DNA of 64,000 nt from Choanephora cucurbitarum (taxonomy: Eukaryota > Mucoromycota > Mucoromycetes > Mucorales > Choanephoraceae). This document shows positions 23,233-36,899 of the stretch, one piece after another. Location: contig JAIWNI010000023.1 in assembly GCA_025331435.1 (NCBI GenBank), forward strand, positions 186,001-250,000, given 5' to 3'. Position numbers and translations under genes: made by a program. Position 1 is the first letter of the stretch. The number at the start of each line of letters is the position of its first letter. The notes beneath the pieces were generated by a model that was given only the letters and a program-made list of their open reading frames with translations, was not told the origin of the DNA and did no database searches.

Positions 23233-24598
23233 TTACTGATTAAATGGCTTCATTTTAGCTCTCTTTTTCATGTTGCGTTCAACTATCAAATCATCCACAC
23301 CTAAAGAGACACCGAATTGCCCCTCTGATTGATAGCCATTACAGAAATCTTTGGCAGACACAGCACCTTTGTTCTGAACCTTGAGTTGACTGCATGCAAG
23401 CACACTTTGATCGCCACAGACAATATGTAATGATTGACTTGGTTCGTGAAACCTAAAGGAACCGGGTGCTGATCCAGTCAGGTCTTTGTCTGGATTCTGG
23501 GCTATATCCAGTTTAAGTAACTGAACCACAATGTCTTTGGACTTTTTAGAATGTGTTTGATAGATTGTGCGTAGAGGATATTGTTCGCCAATCGCACGAT
23601 TTAATTGCTCAGCTTGCCAAGCTGACGTATTCACAAAGTCCATTTCAGACCATGTCTTTTGAACTTTGGGTGCTCGTGTAGCTTGGGTGATATCTTGTGT
23701 GACAGCATGCTCTTTGCGTTCTTTGAGATGGTTCAGTGTGTCTACCAACAAGCGACTGCCTACCTCAGCCAGTTTTGGCTTGAGTGTGCTGTAGACAGGA
23801 GGTGTGTCAAGTGGAGTCTTTATTTGAGCCAAGATGCGTCCGGCATCAAATTCGTGTGGATCTAATTCTTGGATAGTGACACCAGTCTCTTTGTCTCCAT
23901 ACAGAATAGCATGTTGAATGGGTGCTGCTCCACGATATTTGGGCAATAGAGAAGGATGTACATTGATAGCGCCATACTTGAAACGGTCAATGATATGGGG
24001 TGGTATGAAATAGCCAAAAGAAACAACGACACCTAAATCATATTCGGTCTCGGAGGGTATCTGCCAATCATTCAGTGTTTTAACTTGTGGAGGTGTATGG
24101 AATATAGAGAGTTGGTTCATTTCAGCGATGCCTTTTGTTTCACCTGTTTCAAAACGTAGGATGATTCTTTAAGTAAAAAAAAACGAAATGCTAATTTGCA
24201 TGTCAACTGTTGTCATACTAACTAGGTGTCAGTTTTTCAAGTTTTCTGCCAGTGCGGCGATCAGGTGGACAGACTAAATCCAGTTTGTTTATGCATGAAT
24301 GTGTACGCTCTAAGTAGGTGCTTGTATGAGTCATGGGCAATTCTTTAGCCTTAAAGTTTTGTCATACCTTTCTCGGTTATCAAAGCCTTTAAATGAGTAG
24401 AAGCGAAATCATCTGTACCAAAAAACAAGATACGGAGCTTATCATGACTAGTTGAATATAAGCGTGTCTTTGCCAAATACTATAAAATCAAATGATTGAA
24501 ATGAAAAGAAAAGATTCAGCAAAGATTCCATTGCTATTTGTACAACATGTCTTTACACGAAAAGTTAGTTTTTGCTGAAACGGAATGTATTTTAACAT
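23233..24598 (-). CDS. FMT1: Mitochondrial methionyl-tRNA formyltransferase
   Basis: Formylates initiator Met-tRNA for mitochondrial translation, using 10-formyl-THF. The first exon (24598-24557) gives MLKYIPFQQKLTFR. After an intron comes YLAKTRLYSTSHDKLRILFF, so the N-terminus is a basic, Ser-rich presequence joined to the formyltransferase fold (FGTDDFAS). Further exons supply ERTHSCINKLDLVCPPDRRT and GRKLEKLTP. The large last exon has VVSFGYFIPPHIIDRFKYGA, the catalytic block INVHPSLLPKYRGAAPIQHA with the conserved Asn-x-His, and GVTIQELDPHEFDAG. The C-terminal tRNA-binding domain ends KMKPFNQ. The 24598 start was chosen because it gives the presequence and joins in phase. The stop of the upstream gene lies only 86 bp away. 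Confidence 0.93.
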
Positions 24599-24684
24599 GT
24601 TTAAATTAGAGAGCAAAGAAAAAGAGAAAAAGAGAAAACGATAGAAAGCAGAAAAATAAACAAAGGCTTTGTGACTCCTTTTTA

Positions 24685-26064
24685 CTATGCCTTCAATCGA
24701 AAGACATATTGTGTTTGTCTGTTTTGATCTTCATAGTCCATAAACCCTAGTTCGCACATATCTGACACGATGTTTGCACCAATACTACGCATCTGATAGA
24801 TATCATCCACAAATGCATTTGTACCTTCAAGAACACATAGGTTCATTTGAAATTGTTGCTTCGCAAATGTTTCAAGGCAATGAAAGGATCTGTCAGATCG
24901 AATGTGGGTCAATATACACTTTAGTGTTTGATGGATAGCAAAGAACATGTGATGATAGGTACTTTGATCGCATCCACGTAGCTTGAGTTCCTGTAAACCT
25001 TGAAGAAGACGAAGTGTAACATCTAGACTGTCCAAGAGGAGATCAAAGGTGACTAAATAAGATTGCTCATATTGCAACAGATAGAAAACGACCACTAGAC
25101 GCATAGAATAATAACAATTGGCCAGGTGTATGTTTTTATCTTGTACGCTGTCCCACCAAGCAACAGTGTCCCTTGTGAGTTCATCATAGACATCAGGTAA
25201 AGTATCTTGTCGGATATATCGAACGTAGTGTCGCATGTGTCTTGTCATGATGGCAAAATCAATCAAGGTATTATTGGACATCAGGCAACCACAGTGTTGA
25301 TGAGGATAGCGGTTTGGCATGCTTGTTTCATGGATATAGTCTTCGTCTTTTTTGATTGGGAAAGGAAGTTGATCAGGTAAGAGACAGTCTTGATTGAACG
25401 CAAGGGCCATCCAGCCATCCACGTAGTACCATCTATACCAACACTGGCGTATTGCAAATGAGTCATGTATATATGCAACCTTATTTTTAAGCGTGCCACA
25501 TGCAAGGTGCTGCCATGTTCTGCACTCCGAATGGAGTCGCAATAGATTGGCTGTATAACTCAAGCAAAAATAGGACTGAATTGCTGTTACTGAGACTTCA
25601 TCATCAAATATCGTTTCCTTTAAAAAGTGGCGTGCTTTTTTATAAAAGTAGTAGGCCACTTCCTTCTTGAAGCCTTCTGTCCTTTCGTACTTTACTCTCT
25701 TTTTTGTGCCTTGGTTCTCAGGATTGATGGATGTGATACAAATGGCAGCAATGCAATAGAGAATCGTCTTGGGTGTATCATGGTGCAATAGTTGGACCTC
25801 AATAGGAACTACCTTGAAGCTGACACAACACCAGTGCTGAATAGCTCTGAACATGAGGCTTTTGACCAACTCGCTGTTAGCTGAGGAGTAACTGATAGAC
25901 TTGGGTAACGATGTGTTGTAAGCCAAGAAAGCTTGTTTGATGTTGGCTCTTGTTGATTTCAGCTTGCGCTCCTTGCTTTTAGGTTGATGGAGAGCAAGCA
26001 AATTACATAGATCACTATAGTTGTTGATTGTGTAGGTTACTGTATAGCCAGAATTTATGCTCAT
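24685..26064 (-). CDS. Transcription-factor-like protein (fungal regulator middle region, no zinc cluster)
   Basis: Single open exon of 459 residues from MSINSGYTVTYTINNYSDL. The frame could extend 28 codons further upstream (MLLLFHLSFSLFKK...), but that part corresponds to a pyrimidine tract and is more likely leader. Helix-rich sequence with LYCIAAICITSINPENQG, KKARHFLKETIFDDEVSVTA, IQSYFCLSYTANLLRLHSEC and a WYRWYYVDGWMALAFNQDC segment. The pattern recalls the Fungal_trans middle homology region (PF04082-like) of zinc-cluster regulators. No Cys6 motif occurs in it or in the upstream 200 bp. It may be a DNA-binding-less regulator, or the zinc cluster may lie in an exon I could not find. The role is inferred from architecture only. 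Confidence 0.55.
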   Translation of the reverse strand: MSINSGYTVTYTINNYSDLCNLLALHQPKSKERKLKSTRANIKQAFLAYNTSLPKSISYSSANSELVKSLMFRAIQHWCCVSFKVVPIEVQLLHHDTPKTILYCIAAICITSINPENQGTKKRVKYERTEGFKKEVAYYFYKKARHFLKETIFDDEVSVTAIQSYFCLSYTANLLRLHSECRTWQHLACGTLKNKVAYIHDSFAIRQCWYRWYYVDGWMALAFNQDCLLPDQLPFPIKKDEDYIHETSMPNRYPHQHCGCLMSNNTLIDFAIMTRHMRHYVRYIRQDTLPDVYDELTRDTVAWWDSVQDKNIHLANCYYSMRLVVVFYLLQYEQSYLVTFDLLLDSLDVTLRLLQGLQELKLRGCDQSTYHHMFFAIHQTLKCILTHIRSDRSFHCLETFAKQQFQMNLCVLEGTNAFVDDIYQMRSIGANIVSDMCELGFMDYEDQNRQTQYVFRLKA

Positions 26065-27281
26065 TAAGCTGAGGGTAAATGTTATGGAAAGGAAAAGAAA
26101 AAAAAGTTTCTTAAAAAGAGAAAAAGAAAGATGAAACAATAGCAGCAAATGCTTAAAGCTTTACAAGTTAATATTGTACAACCATAACCATGAGATTCTC
26201 AAGAGAGATAATAACATTTCTTTTTCTGTTTTAGAACAAGGTTTAGCCTATATAAGTATGCAGTCCTACCGTCTGTTCTCACAATTAACATTGGTTGCTA
26301 CAATTGAGCGATATAGATATATCCACAGTGTAATGTTTGCTGGTAATGCGTACCTGGTACAAGTACAGTAAGATATCACTATGAGATATGATAAAGTTAT
26401 GTCATTACACCAACCTAGCATTCAGTCTATTATGGATCAAGACATCATGATTTCTATTTTTTTTTTTTTGTTTCTCTTTACCTGAAATAATCTTTTCTTA
26501 AAGAGAGAACGCTCAAGTGGTTTTTTATTAGACATTTTAAGATATTCGATAGAAGCATACAAATCTAGATTGATCATCAGGTGCTTTGAAGTACAAACTG
26601 ACAGTTGAATAACCGATCCTTATTTAAAAAGAGTCAATGATAAAGCTTTATTTGAACTATACACAATTGAATTTTAAGACACCAACTTTTTTTTTTTGGA
26701 TATGCATGTAGCTATATTTAACTCAAGAAATCGTGAAAGAGTTCCTTACCTTCTGCCCTCTTCCTCAATCACTCACTCTCTTCTTTTCCATTATAGCCAT
26801 TTGAGTAGTTGCTTCTAGTCTCTTCTCGACTTTTTTCGTTATATAGGCTTGTGCTTATTTCTGTTTCCGAACCGGTGATGTCCGAGGGTCTTTTCTGATT
26901 ACTACTTTCGGTCCGAACTCCGTCAAAGTATCTAAATAACCAAAAAAAAAGGGCTGTTTCATTTACTTAAAAGAGTCTATTTTCGAATTTAGTGGTTTTT
27001 GTATGATAACAGAACTCAAAACCAAAATATATATAGAAATCAACAGCACCTATTTATTGGTTTAACTAGGTTGAATAGTGTCCTTTTTTTTTCAGTCAAG
27101 TAAAAAAAAAAAGAAAGGCATGATAAAAGGAGACAGAAAGCTTGGAAAAAGTAATTAGCATCTTGTTACACATAAAAAAAACTTACTATTATAAACAAAC
27201 AAAAAGAAAGAGTGAAAAAGACTCCCTTCTTTTTCTTTTCTTTTCCTGTTTTTTTCTAAACACAATATCACATAAGAAATC
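26065..27281. other. Divergent promoter region
   Basis: Shared upstream region of the minus-strand regulator-like gene and the plus-strand MAPKK. It contains GA-rich/pyrimidine tracts next to both starts, homopolymer runs at 26456-26470, a TATATATA at 27030, and at ~26868-26930 a GC-richer block with TCCGAAC twice and TCCGAGG once. No open frame is worth calling. Confidence 0.45.
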
Positions 27282-28551
<1,270 letters not shown>

Positions 28552-30485
28552 TGACATCGTTTGATGCGTGTCAAATGAGACACACAGAAAATAAAGAAGT
28601 ATACACTAACAAAGAAAAAAGACTATCATCAACAAGTGTGCCTAATTAACATGATGATGACTGTTTCTTTTTGAACCTTGAAAGTTCGCTTTAGAAGCAA
28701 GTATTGTGTTGAGGGAGCAGGCTATTTATATGGAAACCAGTAAAAAAAAAGAGAGAAGATGACACTCTGATACAGTGAGAATAGGGTGAATGGCTGTCCT
28801 GAAAGAAACCTGATTGCTGCATGCGATTCATTTGTCTGCTTTAAGGAAAGTATGACTTCATTGAGCGTGTTTGTACACTTCTTTCATAGTTCAAGCTATC
28901 GATCAACTTACCTTTTTTATATAACACTCAAGAAAAAGCAGTCTTGTCTGTGTCTTTTTTTTTGTCTAGATAACACCAGTATGTTTGTTCATGGTATTAA
29001 AGGACTTTTAAAGGCAAACACTGTGCCTTAAATAAGCATGTTTCATCTAAAAAGAGATGCTTTTTTTTAAAAAAAGGTGGAACTGATCTTCAATGATGTC
29101 AGATTTAAGCTAATGAAAAAACAAGCTTTTTTTTTCTTCAATGTTGATGTCATTTTTCATTCAATTTAAGCGTGCCAATGTTCTTTCTTTTTCTATAGCT
29201 TTGTTCTATATGTCAATACAAATTGAATTTTGAACCAGTTTGTTTGGAAAGAACTACATGACAAATGAGAGTTACGACTGGTTTTTCCTATCTTTCTAGT
29301 TTACCTGCTTCTGGTTTTTGTATAGTCTTGATTTGAGCAGGTAACAGGGCTCAACAACCACTCTCATAACGACATATTTTAGCATGCAAAAATAAAAAAA
29401 AAAGTGTTTGTATCTAACACCATAAGATATCTTCTACTTAAATTCCACTGTATAGTAATCTAAGCTTAAATGACGCTGATCTCTTCGTCTTTTTTTCCAC
29501 TCTATAGATCTATTGACAGTCTTTAAACAACAACAGAATGATTTTTCGCCAATGATCTAATTGATCTCGATCTTCACCAAAAAACCTTAAACACTCTCTT
29601 CACATGCCTAAACCTATTCTAGTATCTCCCTTCTTGTTCTTTCACATTCTTTTGATTAGTATGAAGCTTATATTATATACATTAATTCTCCTTCTCTAAC
29701 TCCTTTGTTTTATAAGGCTATAACTACTAACATAAATTGACTTTGAAATTACCATGTATAGTTTCATCCGTGCATTTAAATTACTTTACAGTTCAAACTG
29801 CTTAATGATGCTTCTAATCATTATGCTTTTCTTTTTTCTTTTCTTTTTAAGTTCTAGTCGAAATCCAACTTGGCACTAAAATGATATTACGTATATGTAA
29901 AGAAGATCTATTCCTTTTCTTCAAATGCTTTATTACATATATACATACCATATAGAACAACCGAGAATATTCGTCTGTAGCATTGTTTGAATAGAACAAC
30001 TGACTATAAGGATCTAAAGAGTTAATAGAGAGTTGTATACTGTCAATACTGCTTTTTTGGTCTATCTATTGGCTTAACCAAATGAACTAATATGGTCTAC
30101 ACATTCTAATGTTGTCTATTCTAGACAAGATTGGATAAGGTAAATAACTGCTAAACCAATAGCTTCTATTTCGAATGAAATGATTGTCCCAGTCCGATTC
30201 TGGAAGTTGAGTTTATATTACCAATTTTAGCTCCGAATGGTGCAGAGAAATTCTTTGGCTTATTTTATCCAAATGAAATTCGATGGGTCCCAAAAACAGA
30301 AACTTTGTTAAATCGCAACGATCGGGAAATAGATTCCATTTAGTTGATCGTGACAATTATAATAATAATTTTTTTTTTTATATTCTTTTGTTTTCTTTTT
30401 CTCTTCTTTTGCGTTTCTTTATTTGATTATTTGCATGAAATCTTTTTTTAGACAAATGAAAATTTAAGCAAAATAAGAAATTTAA
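28552..30485. other. Spacer upstream of HSF
   Basis: AT-rich, no gene found. Two inverted GAA/TTC pairs lie near the 3' end: GAATATTC at 29965-29972 and TTCTGGAA at 30198-30205. These are the half-element arrangement of heat-shock elements. Only two units occur in each, so their function is uncertain. Confidence 0.45.
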
Positions 30486-31978
30486 ATGGCTGAACAAGGT
30501 AGAGCCAAAAAAGAAGTAGATGTTAAATAGCCATAATTTAACGTATGACATCTAGAATCTCAATATCATTACACTACACAAGAATCAGGCACACCACCAA
30601 CAAATCATGATGGTGCAGTTCGAACACAAGCAGCCTTCGTCAATAAGCTATACAAGTAAATAAAAGCCTACTTGATACTGTGGGTGTCCTCTATTGACTG
30701 TTCTATTTAGAATGTTAGAAGATAGCTCGATACATGACCTTATTTCATGGTCAGAAAAAGGTGATCTATTTAGTGTGTCCAATCCCACTTCATTCTCGAG
30801 ATTTGTTCTACCACAGTATTTCAAACATAACAATTGGCAGAGTTTTGTGCGTCAATTGAACAGTAAGTGATAGAGAATGATAAGAAGATGAACCCTATTG
30901 ACATGTTGTGACTACCAGTGTATGGCTTCCATAAGGTGAATGACATGATTCACTCTAATCTTACCTCTGACAATCAAACATGGGAGTTTAAACATCCTCA
31001 TTTCAAACGAGGCGAAATTGAAGATTTGCAGCATATCAAACGAAAGAGTGCAAAACCCAGTACGACTAGCCTACCTCCCCGCATACCCAACTACGTACGA
31101 CAACAAGACGATAATGATGATGATCTATATGGACCAACGTATAAGCATGTATTGCATATTGAAGAGCGACTTCAGTATGTCACTAAATCTCATGAGGTTC
31201 TGAAGAAAGAGACACATTCACTTAGAGGGCTTATTAAACACCAACAAGATACGATCAGTGAGTTTGCTTCTATATTGACTGATATCTTGGTAGATGAAGG
31301 TAAAAAAAAAAAAGACGGAAGACCATAACGTCCAAACTCACATTCCTTTTGTAGCCAACATAAGGATTCACCCCAATAAACGAGACTCGATACTGAATCG
31401 ACTGAATGAACTACAGATGGCCTATGCGAACGATAATGGCAGTCAAACATCATCCACTGCATCAGTACCCTCTCCGCGTCAACAGAGATCCTCTATGAGT
31501 GAACCCTATCCAACACAACCACCTAAATACTATACTAATACAGAAAAGACAGCCAGCAGTGCTCCCTCATTACAGTTGCATCCCACACGTCACTCACTTT
31601 CGCCATCACAAACTACTTCATCTCCATCACGCTCAGACCCATTCATACACTCTTCCTTTCCGCCCTCAAGCACCGTACGTTATTCAGCTCACCCTTCCTC
31701 TGCTTCTCCACCATCAAATACAGGTAAGAAAGGAACAAGGTTGAGTGAACATGGTATTAACTTGTTTTTGTACAAGTATCCAAAAATAAACGCCTAGGAT
31801 TCGGTAAAGAATCTCATCTCTTGAATCCTGAACCTCACCTATCAGAACACTCAACTAGAGAATTTAGACCATCCCCAACTGGTAAATTGTATTATTTTAT
31901 AAGCCATTTAAAACTTAAAATTAAACTTTTTTATTAGATTCTAACGAAACTATTATGAAGAAACAAAGAATAGAATAA
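30486..31978 (+). CDS. Heat-shock-factor-type transcription factor
   Basis: 386 residues in seven exons: 30486-30498, 30556-30655, 30711-30862, 30919-31299, 31355-31723, 31777-31881 and 31938-31978. The start was chosen because ATGGCTGAACAAG joined to the next exon gives MAEQESQYHY in frame and no other ATG is available. The HSF DNA-binding domain follows: FVNKLYKMLEDSSIHDLISW, SFSRFVLPQYFKHNNWQSFV and RQLNMYGFHKV, then the wing. Introns cut the domain at classic places. A linker leads to a coiled-coil HR-A/B trimerisation region (VLHIEERLQYVTKSHEVLKK). The Ser/Pro-rich C-terminal half ends in a basic MKKQRIE. It binds HSEs to control chaperone genes (family knowledge). Hsf1-like versus Skn7/Sfl1-like cannot be decided firmly. 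Confidence 0.9.
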
Positions 31979-33184
31979 GACCTCTTTTTTCTATAATTTT
32001 TTTTCTTATGTGTATATATCAAACATGCCCCTCTTTCTTTATTTTAACCTCTCTCCTCTCCTTATATATTTATTAGTCTTTCTTTATATAGTTTGTAATT
32101 TGTATCTATGGTGCGATAAGTCTTCATTTGAAAAGAGGTTCAACAAAAGAAGAAGGATCCTCTTTCTATTATGCTATTTGTAAAGATGTATTTTTCTTTT
32201 GATAATTAAAAAAAAATCAAAAAATATATCTTTTCTAACTTGACTACGCGCGCGCGCACTTATCGAATGTACTAACAAGTGTAGAAAAAGAAGGGGGAGG
32301 GATAGTCTGAATCCTAAAAATGGCAAAATGAGCCGAAGGACTGGCACATCGTTATTTAACTAAAAATAAGAAAATCCAAAAAAATTCTCGATCTTTTTGA
32401 AAAGTTGTTATGAAACACCGCAAAAACGCATCAGCATCGAGCGAATCGTTTTTTCCTCATTTTAAGATTACACAACGACAAGAAGGGGTAAGTCGGAAAG
32501 AAATCAAATTCCTCGCTTCTTTCTTCTTCTTTCACTTTACTCCTTTTAAATTCTGACTTAAACCAAGAATGGAAATAGTGACTTTATTTAAATCGAGATT
32601 TGTCGGGATAAAAAGAATTTTTTTAGGGTTTTCTTATAACTTCCAGAAACAGAACTAAAATAAGCTTCTTTTCTTAAATTGACACCACATTTCTTTGTCA
32701 TGACAATAGTATCCAGGGGGGAGATTAGATTTTTTTTTTCTTTTAGAAACTTCCCACTATAAAAGAAAAGCAGAGGTCAAAGTGTCACAGCAATGAAACA
32801 TACATTATCTATTTTTCTTGGACCAAAGTTGCTAATCATTTCATTACCCGCTTAACTGATGTTCTTAAGGCTATCTTTCTTTGTTCATTTGACAATGAAG
32901 CATTTACATAAACCTTTTAAACTTTCACTTTTTATTATAAGCTGCCAACATGTTCTTCTTCTACAAAGCATCATTTTTTGATTGATGTACTTCTTTAGAA
33001 GGCCAACTTTGCATGTTGTTTCCCCATTCTCTCCTTATCTTTTTTTTTGGTTTGATAGCAACAGGTTTTTTTTTTTGTATCTTTCTCTTGTTATTGAAAG
33101 CGGATCTTCTTTTGCACTCAATAAAGTATCTCTATGTTAAGAAAAAGAAAAAGAGAGGAATAATAAAGAGCCAAAATGAGATGT
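31979..33184. other. Spacer with simple repeats
   Basis: 3' regions of two convergent genes. Contains an (CG)n run at 32247-32257 that could adopt left-handed Z form, many A/T homopolymers, and no open frame with recognisable features. Confidence 0.5.
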
Positions 33185-34554
33185 CTAACTAATGATACAA
33201 CTATGCTTTCTTGATCCATGCTTGGGTGTGGATGATATTGGTTTACTTGGAGCCTGTTCTTGAGGTGTAATGGGAATATCATGTTGCTGTAATGATATGG
33301 CAATAGCATGACTGTTTAAAAAGAAGGAAAAGAGTTAGACAACTTATTTTGATCTGCTAGATCCCAATGACTTACTCAAGATCAGTATCTGGATTCTTAG
33401 TGGCAACATAGGGATGATCATGAACGACAGGTGGTCTGAATTGACTGTCAAAGAAGGCAGATGATCCTTGATCAATATCATTTAGACTTTCCCAAACAAT
33501 CGACTGTTGATTTAAAAGACCAGAATCCGTCACTAACATATACAGTCCAGAAGTAGGGTGTCGATAGACAGTTGAAAACTAGATAGATGATGAATATATT
33601 GATAGGCTACATACCAATACACTTACATGGTTATTTCTAAACAAGACACATAAACTATCCTTTGGAATCGAGTCCAACAAGAGTTCTAAACCAAAATAAG
33701 TCAATTGAGTGGCTGTATCTTTTAAGAATTCAGACACCAGAAAGCCTTCATGTAATTTTTGTTCTTCTTCTTTCCCTATAGGTGATGTCCCGCTAAGCTC
33801 ATCTGTCTGAACCACTGCCTCTACTGCTTGATTATAAGACATGCCTCTGTGCACTAATGCCTGATAGGTATCTCTATCTTGAGGGTCTGCTACCCATCCA
33901 TGAACAAGATCTGCATGAAACAGATCAAACATGGCCAACTCTGCTGTAGGTTCAAATCCACGAATACCATCAAACTGAACATTGACATCCAATCCGCGCT
34001 GAAGGTGAGGTAACATACTGAATGCTGAATCAAGGTTGTGTCGATAAGTCAAGACAAATTCAGAAGTGGTCTGTCTCTCAAGTGGTGCCTGAATTTATCT
34101 TGTCAAGTAATTTCTTTTATTTTTTTTTATTATTTTTTACCTTAGGTCTCTCCTCTGAAGGTGCTTGATTTAGAAGATAATCGCCTAGTCTCTCTACCAA
34201 ATACTCAAAGGTCACTACTTCTCTATCAGGTGGTTGAATAGAAAGATCGCCTCGTAAGAACAAGACGTTACAGATAGCCACAAGAGGACAAGGACCATTC
34301 TCTATGACACATAAGAAAAGTGAGTATGCAATGAGCAAGTATATAGTGCAGGTGTATATATAGATACCATTTTGTGTTATTATCTGAACAGGCTTATCTT
34401 TCCACTGAATAGTCTTTACTAAATACTCTTCTGCAAATATCAATCCTGATGGTTCTGTTGGAACAGGTGTATGTTCTTCTTCTTCTTTTGTGGGTATTTG
34501 TTCGTTAGGTGATAAGCTCAAACCCTCAAAGTCTTTTGATAAAGCGGCTTCCAT
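33185..34554 (-). CDS. MINDY-family deubiquitinase
   Basis: MINDY (FAM63) enzymes cut K48-linked ubiquitin chains. The first exon gives MEAALSKDFEGLSLSPNEQI and ends YLVKTIQWKDKPVQIITQN. The next exon supplies ENGPCPLVAICNVLFLRGDL, containing the catalytic oxyanion Gln-Asn and the nucleophile Cys of NGPCPL. The long middle exon has DVNVQFDGIRGFEPTAELAM, LVHGWVADPQD, and LCVLFRNNH leading into the FSTVYRHP block with the catalytic His. The C-terminus is polar and ends KHSCIIS. Four or five exons separated by ~60-nt introns. No UIM-like C-terminal motif was confirmed. MINDY-1/2 type is preferred; MINDY-3/4 differ in the Cys block. Confidence 0.9.
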
Positions 34555-36899
34555 TTTGATAAGTTTATGGGAAAAAAAAGGAAATATTTCTTATCAGCGT
34601 ACCGCTAGAACGTACCGTCTTTTTTTTATGTAGTCGCGCTAAAAACAGTAAGTGTCCCCCCCCCCCCATAATTTTTTAATAAGATGCATGTTTGGACTGT
34701 ATCGGTTTCAGTGCAATAAAAAAAATGAGTTTATAAATAAAGAACGTCAGTAAAGAGAGAAGCCTGATAGATAGAGCAAATGTACCCTCTATAGCTCATT
34801 AAAGCTTTGTGGAAGTTTGAAGCCGTAAGCTAATTTCATGTTTGTCTGATGGGTTTGTCTATCAAGTAGCTTTTTACTGTACTGAAACTAGTACTACTTC
34901 ACGAATCGTTACGGATGCAAATAATAATGATGTTATCAAACAGAAAAGATAAGGCAAACAATGATTGTCGTTATGTTTACAGAGATTTTCGCAAACAACA
35001 ATCGCTTAAGCAATTCAATGTCTATGCGAAGATGCAAGAATCATGAGCCCACTCTATGACAGTAAACACGTTTGAAGACTTCATGGTTATTAGAAGGTAA
35101 CTTTCGAAAAAGAAAAAAAAAACTCCTAATGAATGAATTTACTGCTCTACAACTAAAGTGCATAGTCATCGGTTTGAGGTGCCTCAAACTTACCATGGCT
35201 GGGCGTATCCTAGGCAGTTTGATTTCAGAGATCGAACTTCACAACAAGAAAATCTCTCACTATCTTTTATTGATTGTGAACTCATAAAGACATGCATATA
35301 TAGGCTCAACTATGCCTAACAAAACTTTTCGAATCCCCTAATTTCTTAAGGTAGGCAGAGTTGATAGACATGTTTGATATAGGTGAACACACAAGGCATT
35401 TGAAAACCATCTGTTTATCAACCTGAATGAAGACCACATGGTAACAATGTACCAGTTTTCCTATAACAATATAGTGCTTTGAGGTACTTGTTTTTGATGA
35501 ACTGACATCAATTCAAGAACTGTACTGATGTTAGTATAACATTTACTGCGTTAGTGTGGCTGTCCGAAAAAAAAAAAGGTACGCTACAGCAGCACATTCG
35601 TAGTTGTGTCCTTTCAAAAAAAAAAAAAAAGATGCTGACATGTAATTGTGTCACGAATAAAGTGCAATAAGTTATTAGAAACATTTACTAGTTTCTCTGG
35701 AGCTATATCTATCCCTCTCTTCAATCTCCATTGTCTCTCGAAAGACAAAGAAAACGTGAGGCTTTTAAAACCTTGTGTGATCATTCTGAGATTAAATGGA
35801 TTTCATTAGTTAACGCTTTGACCATTTGTCTGACGAATTTATTACATGTGTAAGTACTTGTATCCCAACTAGCATCGAAGGCCTTTGACTAAGACATGCT
35901 CAACTGCACTTATGACAATACATGTCGCAATTGGTTATATTCGCTTTGAGAACTTGTATGTGTTACGATTACGTTTTTGGGTGGAAATCAAAGGGTACAT
36001 TTTGAAACAAAGAGACCCCAAAAAGAATCTCATTTCTCATCAGCCCTGAGTAACTATCATCCACACTAATTAGCAGGGTTTGTAGCAGGCGGCCTCTTGG
36101 ACTGATTGGATATCTCTTGCGATATGAATCAAGTCAAGGATTGTCGCCGCACATTGGTAGCAAGGAGAACACTGCTGATTTCCTCACTGCCATTGTTTAT
36201 TTTAAGGCCACTAGGAAACACCAAAGAATTATTCAAACAAGAAAACAGCGGATGCCGATGAGATACATAAGGTTCATTGCAATGCTGTAGTCAAAATCAA
36301 ATTCATGATTCTAAACAAAGGCTCATACTTCGACATTGGATGAAATCTTGATAAAAACATTTTAGTGATTAATTGATGAATCTGTTTTTGTTTCCTTTCA
36401 TTATGGTATACCTTACTATAGTTTGAAAGATAAGAAGAGAGAATGATTTGTATAAAAGGCTTTGTATTATGAAGAAGTTTAAGAAAAATGAAGTCATATG
36501 TGTCCAAGACAATGTCAGGACACCCGAAGCTAGCACTATGCTTGGAGAGGATACCTGCGAGACGTTCACATCATATCTACCAACACTTTCTATAGATCTT
36601 TATGCAAGTATATACCAACAGGACCAGGTTGCTTTCTATGCCATCAAAATAAATGCTAATATAGCGGTCACTGTAAGGTTTTGGTAAAATGAAAGGTATC
36701 CAGTACACATTGTTCATGTACAAGTTACTAATCTGTACATCACTTTGTTTGTTTATGCAGCTGGCTGATTTTCTTTTCTTTTTAGAAATAATGAAAAGGA
36801 ATGAGATCGACTGTTCCAAAGTATAAAATCGGGCTGGCTTTTCTCTCTCTCTCTCTCTCTTTCTCTTAAATACCATTTCATTGCTCCGTTCTATTCAAC
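34555..36899. other. Spacer, no supported gene
   Basis: Begins with the MINDY promoter side, including a 12-C homopolymer at 34656-34667. Beyond that are only short open frames (such as 36448-36687) and A-runs at 35570 and 35615. Around 36060-36240 a GC-richer patch could be element debris but shows no recognisable domain. The last 80 bp hold the promoter elements of the next gene. Confidence 0.5.
36822..36866 (+). promoter_or_regulatory. TATA box and CT tract before the 36900 gene
   Basis: TATAAA at 36822-36827 lies 73 bp before the start codon at 36900, followed by a (CT)n/T-rich tract at 36840-36866. The same pyrimidine tract arrangement precedes several other genes here. Confidence 0.55.
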
